From positions 1,020,785,343 to 1,020,849,342 of the forward strand of contig OY728159.1 of the NCBI GenBank assembly GCA_963277665.1: 64,000 nucleotides of DNA, given 5' to 3'. The stretch's first letter is position 1, and every line of letters starts with the position of its first letter. Positions 1 through 12,030 of the stretch are shown here, piece by piece. Under the pieces are notes generated by a model. That model had not been told where the DNA came from. It saw only the letters and a list, made by a program, of their open reading frames with translations, and searched no databases. This DNA is from Viscum album. Taxonomy: Eukaryota > Streptophyta > Magnoliopsida > Santalales > Viscaceae. The position numbers and the translations under genes were made by a program.

Positions 1-2480
1 CCTAGGCCCAACACAACCTTTTTCAGCGCAAGCTGTTTCTAAAAAAATCATCTTGGGTGTGAATTAATGAAATACGTAAAATAATTAATTTATTTTGTTA
101 TTTAGACACAATGACTTTTTTTATCCTTTAAATGTACATTTATGGTATCTTTTCTTAGGGTTATCCATGTGAACCCTTGAGGTTCAGACAACCATTGGAG
201 AGATTTCTTGGAAAATGACTATAGATTGCAACAACAATGACAACACAACTATACTTTGTCAACGATCTATCCAGACTCTATGTAGGATCTTTTTCTTTTT
301 TATTTCCATACATTTTATAAATCTCAGATGAATGAAGAATAATTCCATGAAAATAATGGATACACAAATCATTGATAGAATTAATTTTAAAGAATTATTT
401 ATTTATTCGTTCTATTTTTATCCCTCTTCATGTTTCTTCTTCTACAACAATGAATCGAGGACATATGAACAATGGAAAAGGTTCATTCCTCACATTTTAT
501 GGTTTATGAATTTCTCCCTAATTTCTTAATGTGATCATAATTGGTATTCCTATTAGAAAATGGTTAGAAAAATACTCAGTTTCTAATTTTTGCATCAATT
601 TTCATTAGCACAAAAAATCCAAACCCTAGGTACAAAATGTTGTAGAAGTTGTGATTCATGGACCAATGATGACAATGGTCAAATCGAGGGAGAACAAGAC
701 TAGATTGAGGGTCCTTCTCCCTTGTGGGTGGTGCATGACATTTGGACATCAGAGGTGGTTCTACCAGCATGATTCAAGGGTAATATTCGAGTGAGAAAGC
801 GGTGGCAGGGATCATCCGACCTAGATCCGGGTTCAATGGAAATATTTCCATTAAGAAACCAAGTGAAATTTTTTATGTGAGGAATAATAGATGAAAAACT
901 ATAAATCTAGGATATCTATAGTAACATGACATGTAACTTAGGATTAAACGTCATGTGGGGCCCATTCCATAGTGACTAGGGATTTGGGATGAAGATAAGG
1001 ATAACAAGGCATGTGAGCCATGTTACACATCATGTGGACCTTCTTGGATGGATAAACATGTACTTAGAAAAGTACACAGACATGGGAAAAAGTACATGAC
1101 TAGAGGGGATGTTGTATACATGGACATAGACATGGTTTGACATATAGAATTCGGTACATAGACACAACCACCATACATGGGCACAACCAATTGACATGGG
1201 TAGGAAACTGTGTGTGTCTACACACCATGTACTTCTTCTAAAAGTCATGTATATGGATACATACATACTATATGAGTCTATTCAACATTGGTAGACATGG
1301 GGATAGTTGGACATGTCATGTACCCACTAGTACATGTCATATACCCCCTTCAAGATTGTTTTTAACTCATTGTCTTCTCAGTTTGGACTAGTATAGGTTG
1401 AGTGGGTTCCCCTGGTCCTTTAACATAGGGGTAAAGTGATACATTACATCCATATCATAGGATTATGATCCCCTCTAGAGCCTATGTCTCAAATAGAGTT
1501 TCAGTGTCCCTATGTGAGACTGGAGTACGATCCTCTATCACCTTTATTCCCTTGGTAGAGTTTATAGAATTATTGTGAAATCCCTGAGTAGAGCATTAAT
1601 CCTCCATCTAGTTGGTCATATCCATAGGGTTTGTGGTATATTGACATATGATATCCTATGTAGTTTGTTGATCGATATTTTGGTTTGTGTTATCCCCTAG
1701 TGATTCTGAGCGCAACCCCTATCTATGTATCAGGGTCTTCTTAGACCAGTGAGCTTTCCTGGGTGGTGCCCAATGATCTTGGCATATTTTTGAGTGTATT
1801 TGATGATAGCATGGATAGTGGAGTGTATAATCCTAAAACAAGTGTCTCTTCGCGGAGAATACTATGGATGGTATTTGGTTATGACCACCTGGTGGAGTGG
1901 TGTATTTCCTGAGTATATGTAGGTAATTTTATTAATCATTGATTGTTATATCATGTATTGACCAGACTATACTTCATTCTTTGTGTTTAGTGTTTTCATG
2001 GTTTCTAAATTAGTATTATTATTCTCACCTCTGCATGGGATTTTCCCATATGTGTCATGTATTATATAGATAAAGACCCTTTTGATAGTGTCCTAGGAGA
2101 ACAGAGAGTGGGTGGATCATAGCTGGGGCCTGTCAGACTGAGGTGTTTTACAAAGATCTTTATTTTGACTTATTCCTCACAATTTGTATAGGTTGGACTT
2201 AGATAGTCTTTGTTTGGGAATGTATTTCTCCCATTTTTCTGCATTCAATAATTCACCATCATATTCTATTATGGGATATTATATATATTCATGGATTTTT
2301 TAGTTTTTTTTATATTTCACAATTGTGTGGGTTTGGAGATGTGTTCCTATGTTTTTTTAATTTTGGGTAATGCCACCCATTTGTGGTATACGCCTACTCA
2401 TCACTGGTAGTCATCCCCTATCCAATTCGAGATGGGATAGGGTATTCCTGGGTCGATCCTCAGTGAGTTGAGTCATGAAA
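1..2480 (+). mobile_element. 5' LTR of gypsy element A (left end outside window)
   Basis: This is the 3' part of a long terminal repeat. It aligns by eye, with scattered substitutions, to 7,590-10,093 from base 1 onward, so the LTR start lies left of the window. Shared landmarks are the CATGTAC/ACATGG-rich stretch near 1,020-1,350, the 'ctcacc..gggattttccc' block near 2,025, and the end TGAAA (TGACA in the partner). A 3-nt spacer and a primer-binding site follow. No reading frame here is convincing. Confidence 0.8.
1020..1350. repeat. CATGTAC/ACATGG-rich segment of gypsy LTRs
   Basis: This LTR segment is dense in short palindrome-like words (CATG, GTAC, ACATGG, CATGTAC). The equivalent segments are at about 8,700-8,960 in the second LTR of A and 52,030-52,310 in the 3' LTR of B. 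It belongs to the LTR family's structure and holds no gene. Confidence 0.5.
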
Positions 2481-2483
2481 GAG

Positions 2484-2495
2484 TGGTATCAATGC
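2484..2495 (+). other. Primer-binding site of gypsy A (initiator tRNA-Met type)
   Basis: TGGTATCAATGC is a slightly decayed form of the plant tRNA-iMet primer site TGGTATCAGAGC. It lies 3 nt (GAG) after the LTR end, the same spacing as in gypsy B. Confidence 0.8.
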
Positions 2496-2783
2496 AGTCG
2501 GTTCTACCTTAGGATAAGATTCTATTATATTGGTTTGGGTCAACAGTGTTTAGTTTTTCGAGTTTGGATTTCAGGTCAGGGACTCCTGTGTTGGTACAGC
2601 GACAGACATATCTATACACTAGGACTTTGATCACCTAACCTTTGAATTTGTACATATAAACATTTGTTAGAGGGGATTTCTTTGGTAAAAGAATCATAAT
2701 GGAGTGGTTGTGTTTTCTATATCCTTCAGTTAGCACCCTAGATATACTCTTTTGACCATGGTACATATTTTTTTTATTTCAGG

Positions 2784-3960
2784 ATGCCTTCTCACAGATA
2801 GCGAAAAATGATTCTACTATGTGATCATAAGGATGATCCACCTAGTGAAGAGGCATTGGTACAGGGTCATGTACCAGAGAGACTACCTCCAAGTGTTTTA
2901 CCACCTATATCACCACCCATTGAGAAGAATCTAGACCTCGAAGTACCAAATGAGGATGCATAGAGGTTGATTTCATTTCACAAGTTTTATAGGTAGTGAC
3001 ATCCCAGGATTCAGGGTTAGTCGAACCCCCAGGTGACTGAGGACTGGCTAGAGGTAGTCACTCACATTTTCCTCCTTGCGAGAAAACCTTTTGATTAGAT
3101 GTAGGTCCTCATGGAAAGTATTATTCATGGATATACTAAGTGATCATGGATATTAGTGACTCATTCACACAATGAGACAACTCTATCCTAGTCAAACTTT
3201 GAGAATCTCTTTAGGGAGGAGTTATATTCAAACATGTTATGATTGATACACCTATAAGAGATTCTAAATCTTTAATATAGTTGTTTGACCATGATAGAGT
3301 ACTCAGAGGGATTTACATATCTCTCACATTAATATTTGGATATTGTGTGGGAATAATTCTTTAGATCTCAGACCTTTATGAAGGGCTTGCACTAGGACAT
3401 CAAGGATTTAGTTGCATTTGTTTGCATTCTTAGTTATGCTGGGGTACTTGAGAAAGTCATGGTGGTGGAGGGATTTTTGGTAGATTAGGCATAGGTAGTG
3501 GGATCTATTAGTGGGCACCCAGTAACTGATACCTAGGAAGATGGTAGTCAATGATAGTCACAGGGATCTAATAATGTATAAATCTTTAGGAGGTGATCCC
3601 AAGACTCAGGGAAAATGGTCCAGAGATCTTAGGGTGGCTCAAATCATCCAAGGGATATGTAGTGTTTCTCTTGCGATGGTTATGGAAATTTGGATCTGGA
3701 TTGTCTAACCTCTCATACATCTGATCATGAGATGGTCAAGAGACCACTGAGATAAAGACAAAGATAGGATTAGGGTGGTCCTTAGGGTGGAAGACATGGT
3801 AGAGGGGTCAATAGGGAAGTAGGAGGTGGAGGAGGTTCAACCTATTACCACCACCACTACCAGGTGGTCTACACCAGGCTTGTCGAGCTGGTGGATAAGG
3901 ACGACGCTAACTGTAGGCTTTGGAGGCCATTGAACCCGAGGCTCCAGGGATGATACGAGG
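2784..3960 (+). pseudogene. Gag pseudogene of gypsy A (chromovirus-like)
   Basis: Gag packages the retrotransposon RNA. The start is placed at the ATG of an MPSH-like opening that matches the start of gypsy B at 10,880. The retrotransposon Gag domain can be followed through many stops: a TEDWLEVV-type segment near 3,030-3,060, a 'LFREELYSNML' segment near 3,210, and a 'FMKGL..DIKDL' segment near 3,380. A zinc knuckle at 3,663-3,704 reads CFSCDGYGNLDLDC, where the usual histidine is asparagine. Numerous in-frame stops and shifts show that it is long dead. The family call (Del/Tekay-like Ty3/gypsy) rests on motif order and the Met-type primer site. Confidence 0.75.
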
Positions 3961-6900
3961 TATGATCTGTGTCTTTTAAACTTTATCTGTATTATTGAAA
4001 TACATTGGTTTGATTCATTCCTTCATTTACACATCCCTATATTGAGACATAGAGATTCTAGTTGATCCATTAGATCAAACCTTGTAGTTGGACACTCCGA
4101 CATGTGGTGACTCAGGGATTCCACACTTGTGCCTATAGTGGGATCTAACGCTTAGAGGAATACATTTTTTATGGAATCACTTCATTGAATAAATGAGGCC
4201 TTATGACATGATCTTAGGTATGGACTGGATATCCATAGTTCATGCCCATATTTATTATTTTAGGCAGAGTATGTGGTGTTTCAATAACAACGAAATAAGG
4301 TTTTCTTTTTTGGGTGAAATGGAGACCTTGGAAGTGAAGGATGAGACCATTAATAGAAGTGTATAGTTGATTACTCACCTACTATATATCATGACTCTCA
4401 GATTAGTAGATTATTTGAGAAATCTATTTTCGGTGGTGGAAGAGTATGAGGATTTCTTTCCTGAAGACTTACCAGGTTTATATCCCCACTGAGATCTAGA
4501 ATTATACATCGACTTTTATCTTAGGAAAACATTGATATTTGTACTAGCATATCAGATGGATCCAATGGAGCATCAATATATTATGGTGTAGTTGGAGGAA
4601 TTGAAAGAGAAGGAATTTTTAAGACCCATCATTTCCCCTTGGGAAGCCCTAGTGTTGTTGACCAAGAAGGTGAACAAGAGCCTGAGGTTATGTGTGGATT
4701 AATCAGTTCTTGAATCAAGTGACCTTGAAGAATCTGTATCCACTATTTATTATTGAATACCTATTTGTTTAGTTGAGAGGGTAATGATGGTTCTTGAAGA
4801 CCGACCTCAGATCAGGCATTCACCAATTGTGAGTATGAGATGAGGATATACCAAATATGACATTCAGATGTCACTATGATCACTATGAGTACTTGGTGAT
4901 TCCATTCATTAGGATAAATTACCCATAAGTGTTCATGGGACTCATGAACTGGATCTTCTAGTCCTTCTTAGACCATTTCTTGGTGGTCTTAATTGATGAA
5001 ATCCTTGTGTATTTGATGTCTGAGGAGGTGCACATGAGACACTTGAGGATGGTCTTATACACACTCCAAGAGAAACAAATATATAGGAAGATCTCAAAGT
5101 TTTAGTTTTAGATTTGAGAGGTATAATTTATAGGATACATCATCTCATAGGCCAGATTAGTAGTGGACTCAGCAATGGTTGAGGTAGTTCATGCTTAGGA
5201 TCCAACCAAGAGTGTTACCATGGTACATATATTCGTTTGGTTAGAAAGGTACCATCAAAGGTTTTTAACTAATTTATTCATAGTGGAAACACCCTTGATA
5301 GATTTTACTTGGAAGGGGAATCCTTTTTCATGGATGGAAAGGTTCCAACAATGCTTTAAATAGATGGGGCATAGGTTTATAATCTCACCCATCTTGATAT
5401 TTCTATGGGAGGGTGTCGAGTATGTAGTTTTCTGTGACGAACCAGGGACCAAACTTGGTTCTGTTCTGATGTAGTGACTGACAACTATTGCCTATGGTTC
5501 AAGCCAATTGAGACCACATGAGTATAACTACATGAACCATGTTCTTGGGTTATAAGTGGTAGTCTTCACATTGAATATATGTAAATTCTACTTAATGGAA
5601 AATTAGTTTATCATTTACTCTGATCACAAGAGTATCAAGTATATCTTATTACAAAAGGATCTAAACATGAGATATAGGTGATGTCTAGAATTCTTGTAAG
5701 ACTATGGCTTTGAGATTGTCTATACTTTTTCATAGGGGAACATGGTGGCAGAATCTATTAGTAGGAGATCTTTTTTTCAGTTGTTGGATGAGGCATCAAG
5801 GAATTTAGCCTCATTTTATTCATCTTTCATAGACAAAGATATTGATTCATATATTCATTAGATGGTTGTTACTACACTACTTTTACAGTTTATCAGGGAT
5901 TCTCAGTGAGGAGATACCAATTATGAGACCTTATGTACTTAGATATCCATTGTAAATGTTTATGATGGATATTCTAAAGTTGGGGAGCATGATATCCTTT
6001 CTAGAGGATGGATAATGGAACATTTCATATTTTGTAAAAGGGTGAGGCAGGAGTTTCATACATCGCCTTTTTCGGTACATCCAGGTGTGGAAAAGATGTA
6101 CCAGGACCTCTAGAATCATTTTTGGTTCCTAGGAATGAAGAAGGGAGTTGTAAGTTTGTCTCTCAATGCCTTACTTGTCATTAGGTGAAGGATGAGCACC
6201 CGATTTTAGTGGGATTTGGTCAACCCCTTGAGGTTCCAGAGTTGAAGTGAGATGGGATATCCATGGAAATCATGTTGGGATTACCACAAATGTCTAGGGG
6301 ACATGATGCTATCTGGGTGATCGTAGAACGACTCACCTAGTCATCCCACTTCTTAGCAATTTGAGAGCAGATCTCATTTGAGAGACTTGGATGCCTCTAC
6401 ATGTAGAAGATAGTTTGACTCCATGGAGTTCCATCAATGATCATCTCTAACCATGATTTTCACTTGACGTCTCAGTTATGGGGAAGGTTACAGAAAGCCT
6501 TTGGGAATCGATTATGATTGGGCACAATATTTCACCCCCAGAGTGATGGTCAGACAGAGGGAACCATTCATGTATTAGAGGACATGTAGCAAACTTTCTT
6601 GTTGAACTTTTTATATATTTGAGATGATCACCTACCCTTGGGGGATTTTTTTACAAAAATAACTACCATTCCACCATTAGTATGGAACCATTTGAGACTT
6701 TGTATGGAAAAACATATAGGTGACCACTTTGTTGTACTGATCCTGGAAAGTTAGTACTCATGTGGCCTGAGTTAGTATGAGATACTACAGAGAAGGTGAA
6801 AATCATCCAGGAGTAGATGAGGAATTCACTAATCCATTATAATTTTTATAAGGACCTATGATGGAGAACTTTGGAGTTTTAGTAGAGATACCATTTGTTC

Positions 6901-7200
6901 CTGAGGGTCTCATAATGATATAGATTAAGGAGATTTGGCTACAGTGGCATGTTATCTCCATGATTCATTGGTCCCTTCTAGATTCTGCATAGATTTTCCA
7001 AGGTGGAATACCTCTTTTCTCTGAAAACTTATTTGTATTGGTTACAAAATGTCTTCCATATGTCACATATGAGTAGGTATATCAAAAAACCAATCATGTT
7101 ATCAATTGGAGATATCTGGTTATCAAGGATGGAGCTACCTTTGTAGAGTACCTAGTGAAGATTGGGGATAGGTTGGAGAGGATCCTCTGTGGGTGTTTGA
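3961..7200 (+). pseudogene. Pol pseudogene of gypsy A (protease, RT, RNase H, integrase)
   Basis: This is the decayed polyprotein of a Ty3/gypsy element. The domain order is canonical. Protease remnants include a GMDWISIVHAH segment near 4,215. Reverse transcriptase spans about 4,560-5,130, with the catalytic strand read as VVLIDEILVY near 4,990 (normally FIDDILVY) and a following 'RHLRMVLYTLQ' block. RNase H lies about 5,400-5,760 (YSDHKSIKYI near 5,615). Integrase starts with a 'HPGVEKMYQDL' zinc-finger segment near 6,080 and continues to the GSFG..LYGK-type end near 6,720. The C-terminal segment with a '..VEYLVKIGDRLERIL' ending reaches about 7,190. Dozens of stops are present. It cannot make protein. 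Confidence 0.8.
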
Positions 7201-7337
7201 TTCCCCTTGTGTGTGTCCATTGGCAGCATGGGAATCTCTAGAACAACACAAGTGAGTGGGAGAACTAGTTACAACCCTAACAGCCTCATTTTTGAGTATT
7301 TTTTTCTATTTTTAGGACAAAATAACATTTGTTGGGG

Positions 7338-10093
7338 ACAATATAATGTCTTGGATTTTCAATGTATTATTTTTTGTATATTATATGGATTTTTTTCGAG
7401 ACTGGGCATTGAGACAATGTTCCATTATGAGCCCCAGTGTTCCCATACAACATGTTTGAAATATAATAAATATATTAAAGAGCATGAGAACATAGTTTTC
7501 CTAAAAAAGTTGAATAACTACAAAATTAGGGGCTTGAATAAAAAATCTAAGGGAACTGTTGAGTTCATAATGTGTGTTTTACCCCAGATTCTACATAACC
7601 TTGGTCGGTGCGGGTCATTTTTGAAAAAGTCATCACAGACATGAATTACTGAAATAAATTATATATATATATATATTTATTTTGACACAGAGACTATTTT
7701 TATCCATTAAATGTATGGTTATAGGATTTTTTTGTTAGGGTTGTTCACTCAACCCCCAGAGGTTCAGCATAACACTAGAGATCTTTCCTCCTAGAAGGCG
7801 ATGTACTTGGATCTGATCGTGGATTGTTGTACTGATAGAGTTAGAGGATCTCATCATTGACAGAAACACAATAGTTCTTATTCAATGATCGATCCAAAAT
7901 CTAGGTAGTATTTTTTTTCTTTTTTATTTCCATCCATTTTCTTAATCTCGAATGAACATGGATCAATTTGATGAATATAATAGATACGTTCATTGATGAT
8001 ATAATTAATTTGATGGAATTAATTATTATTTCATTATAATTTCTCCCATTTCATTCATCTTCTTATACTACAAGGAATCAAGGAAAAATGAACAACAATC
8101 GAGGTTTTTTCCTCACATTTTATGTTACATGGAATTCTCCCCAATTTATTCATGTGATCATTTTTGGTATTCCTATTAGGAAACGGTTCAAAAAATACCT
8201 AGTTTCAGATTCATTTTGTGAACATTCCTCAGCACAATGAATCAAAACTATGTCTATGGAATGCGATGAAATTTTTGATTCAAGGATTGATGATGATTGC
8301 AGTAAGATTGGGGGAGAACAAAACCTGATTGAGGGCCCTTCTTCCTCCTAGGAAGTGCTTAGAATTTCGACATCGATGGTGGTTTTACCGATGTGATTCA
8401 AGGGATAGATTCTGGAGGGCAAGAGGAGGAAAGGCTTGTCCAACCTAGATCTGGGATTCATGGTGAGATTTATGGTGAGAAACAAGGCGGACTTAGCTCC
8501 CAAGGAATAATGGAGGAGAAGCTCCAGATCATGATAATCCCAAGAAACATGGTGCATAACTTGGGATTACACACCATGTGGGGGCTATTCAATAGTGTCT
8601 TGGGTTTTGAGATAAAGATAAGGTTAACATGGAATGTAAAAACCATCAAAATACATGTATTAATTATTGTATGGTTTAGATTATACTTAGAGTTATACAC
8701 ACAAGAAAAATTACACAGTTAGAGGCCATGCCATGTACTTGGACATGGACACGACATGGTGTACACAAGCTGGTACACAAACATCGCCACCATACAAAAA
8801 CACAACAAAGAAACATAGGCATGAAACCTTGTGTCTCTACACACAATGTAATTCTTATACACACTATGTATATAGAGACTTATATATCATGTGAGGATTT
8901 TCATCATGGGAAAACATGGGGATAGCTAGACATGTCATGTACCCCCTAGTTCACACCATGTATCCCCTTAAAGAGTGTTTGTAACTATCCATATTTATAG
9001 TTTGGACTAGTATAGGTTTATTAGGTTCCACTGGTCTATTAACTACGAGGGTACAGTGCAACATTGCATCCATCTCACAGGACTGTGATCCCCTCTAGAG
9101 GATGAGTCTCAGATAGAGTTGTGGTGTCCCTTCATGAGATTGGAGTGCAATCCTCTATCAACTTTATTCCTTGGGAGGAGATTGTGGAATTATAATGACT
9201 TACCTGAGCTAGGAATTGATTATTATTCTATGAGACCCTATCGGTAGGGTTTTCGGTATCATTGACATATGATCACCTATGTAGTGGATTGATCGAGATT
9301 TGGGTTTTGGTGTCCCCCAGTGATTCTGGGCATGACCACCTATCAGTCCATCAGGGACTTCTTGGAACAGTGAGATTTCTTGGGTGGGACCCAATGATCT
9401 AGACCTCTTTATTTGGTATCTATGATGATTGAATGACTCATGGAGTGGATTCTCCCAGAACGATCATTTATTCAAGTAGAATCTTAGGGCTGGCAGTTAG
9501 TTATGACTGCCTGGTGGTGTGGTGTATTTCCTATGTATATCTGGGTGATTCTGTTTTTCATTGATTGTTATATCTTCTATTAAGACTACTATACTTAGTG
9601 ATTTATGTTTAGTATTTTTGGGGTGTCTTAATGAGTAATGTTATACTCACCCTTAAATGGGATTTTCCCATACAAGTAATGTATTATGTAGACAATGACA
9701 CTTTTGATGGTGTCCTGGGAGGACAGGGTGTTGGTGGAACATAGCTGAAGCATGTCAGGCTAAGGTTATTTTCCAGGAGATTTATTTTGATTTAGTCCTC
9801 ACCCTTGGAGAATTTTTTACTTATATAGTTTTTTGTTGGGATTGTATATGTCTCCTTCTTCTAATTTTTGTACTTGAATGTCATACACTGTTATGGGATT
9901 ATATATTTATGCATGAATTGTTTCAATTGTTACATTTCAGAATTGTTTGGGTTTGTAGATGTGTGCATGTACTTTAGGCTAATGTCTCCCATTTGTAGGA
10001 TACACCTACTCAGAATTGGTCACCAAGACCTAAATTATTGGAGGCGGGCTTAGGGTAGTTTTGGGGTAGACATCGATGAGTAGGGTCATGACA
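7338..10093 (+). mobile_element. 3' LTR of gypsy element A
   Basis: This aligns with the first LTR (base 1 corresponds to about 7,590). The left edge is approximate and is placed after the G-rich stretch at 7,332-7,337. The right edge is the TGACA at 10,089-10,093, matching TGAAA at 2,476-2,480. The sequence beyond it (10,094 on) restarts in the middle of a related LTR, which shows that this LTR abuts a different element. An (AT)8 microsatellite lies at 7,661-7,676. Confidence 0.75.
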
Positions 10094-10576
10094 GTCAAAC
10101 TGGGTATTATTATGCTCACCCCTACATAGGATTTACCAACTTATGTCATTCCTTATGAAGAATATTTACCCTTTTACAGGGTCATAGAGGGACCAAGACT
10201 AGGAGGATCTGAGGGAACTAGACTAACTGATCTTTATTCTTATGGATATCTTTACAACAATCACATTCTACAATTTTAGGTTGGGAATGTTTTCATAATC
10301 ATTTTGGTTGGATTATATTTGGACCTTTTTTAATTTCTATTTCTTATTTTTTATACTATGGTTGTGGTATTTAGACATATACATTCACAGTTTATCTTTT
10401 TTTTTACATTATAGCATTGTATGGGATTGAAGATGTGTGTGTGTGTGTGTAGGAACTTCTGGATGTGGACTCCCATTTTAGTGATATGCCTACTTGGTGC
10501 TAGTCTCTAGCCCCTATCCTGTTAGAGGTGGTCCTAGGGAGTTGTAGCATGGGCCCCATTGGGATGGGTTGTGATA
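10094..10576 (+). mobile_element. 5' LTR remnant of gypsy element B
   Basis: The sequence starts abruptly in mid-LTR ('gtcaaactgggtattattat..ctcacccct') and runs to an LTR end TGATA at 10,572-10,576. Its tail ('gatatgcctacttggtgctagt', 'gccccattgggat') matches the tail of the LTR ending near 53,405 better than the LTRs of A. It contains a (TG)n microsatellite at 10,434-10,450. The missing upstream part is expected left of the window if A inserted here. Confidence 0.7.
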
Positions 10577-10579
10577 GAT

Positions 10580-10591
10580 TGTTATTAGAGT
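10580..10591 (+). other. Primer-binding site of gypsy B (decayed Met type)
   Basis: TGTTATTAGAGT corresponds to TGGTATCAGAGC with three changes. It follows the LTR end by a 3-nt spacer (GAT), as in element A. Confidence 0.65.
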
Positions 10592-10879
10592 AGTTGGTAA
10601 TAACATAGGACTTAAGACTGTGAGATTGGTTTTTGGAAATAGTGTTATGGGTTTTAAGTTCAACTTTCTGGCTAGGGACTTCAGTGTTGGTGGGGTGGTC
10701 GACATATCCATACACCAAGACTTGGAATACCTACCCTTAGACTTGGTACATGTAGACACTATTTACAGGGAAAATAGGTTTACATGCATTATATAAGAAT
10801 GAGTTATGGTTTCCATGTCCTTATTGAGTCATCTTTCCATATATACTCATTGATATTGGTACATATTTTACATTTTATG

Positions 10880-12030
10880 ATGCCTATGAGAATTATTCTA
10901 GATAGGATTCAACATTTAGATCATGATAATGATCCCCTAGGTGAAAAGGCATTGATTTAGGGACTTGTTCAATGTGTACTACCTCAAGGTGGTGCACCAG
11001 TTATACCATCACCTGTTGAGTAGGAGATGATACCTATATTACCAAAAAATGAGGGGGTGTTGGACGATCATGCTTCTTAATTTTCAATAACAACAACCCC
11101 TAGATTTCTAGAGTGATACCGACGTACATTTGGATGAAGCCTATCATGAGGCAGTGATGTGAGTTTTTTATCATGTCTGGTCACCAGCAGATCAGATGTT
11201 GGTTCTGGAAGTGCACCTTCTCTTTGAATTTGGTGAGCGATGGTGGGGTTTAGTGACCTAGTATTATGATGAGGTGACTCTTGCACGGTCATAGTTTTAG
11301 AACCTTTTCAAATAAGAGTTATCTCTAACTACATTTAGTGGTGTTCTATTTAGGATCTTCTATATCTTTATCCAGTCTGTACAACTGTGGATGAGTATTC
11401 ATTGAGGTGCGCTAAACTCTCTAGGTACTCGATGGTTATGATTTAGGATCAGTTCTTTCAAGATCAAACCTTTGAGTGAGGAATGTATAGATATATATGA
11501 TCCAGTGTTATTCCTCTATAAATTCCTACCTATGTTGGGGTGATATAGTGAGATTTGGTTGTTGAGAATTTCCTAGCTAAGCACACTCAGACAGTGGTTG
11601 CCGGTAGTGGGAACACATGATTAGAGACTTTGGAATTTGGGAGTCAAATTTAGTCACAAGGACCATGACGTGTGAGATGTTTTAGGAGGAAAAACCAGGA
11701 AAAAGGTTCTGTTGTTTAAGGATCATAGGTTGGGTCTAATCGTCACTAGGAGATGTGCTGATACTCATGTGATGGTAGGGTACATCTCTCAAGGTATTTT
11801 CTAGCTTTAAGAATGGATAATAGATAAAAACTGGTTGGATTTCCCATGTAGAGGAAACAATAAGAGTAGACATGTCCACAGGGTGGTGGATGTGGCCAAG
11901 GTAATGGGAGAGTAGCTAGAAGTAGTAAATGGTTGGAATTGTTATCACCGCCAACCTAGGTGGTCCATACCAGACTCAGGGAGATAGTGGACAGGGGAAT
12001 GGGTAGTTATAGGAAGTTGATTCTTATAAC
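10880..12030 (+). pseudogene. Gag pseudogene of gypsy B
   Basis: The start is the MPMRIIL-type ATG that aligns with A's Gag start (2,784). It has a proline-rich N-terminal part ('LPQGGAPVIPSPVE' near 10,985) and Gag-domain remnants including 'TVDEYSLRCAKLSRYS' near 11,390, which corresponds to the 'TV.EY...F..LS' block of retrotransposon Gag. A basic glycine-rich tail lies near 11,850-11,990. There are many stops. It is paralogous to, not identical with, the Gag of A. Confidence 0.7.

Noticed and set aside
7207..7644. A 145-codon frame at the start of A's 3' LTR
   Set aside because: It crosses the pol 3' region and the LTR border, is not kept in the homologous B sequence (50,606-51,000), and has no motif.
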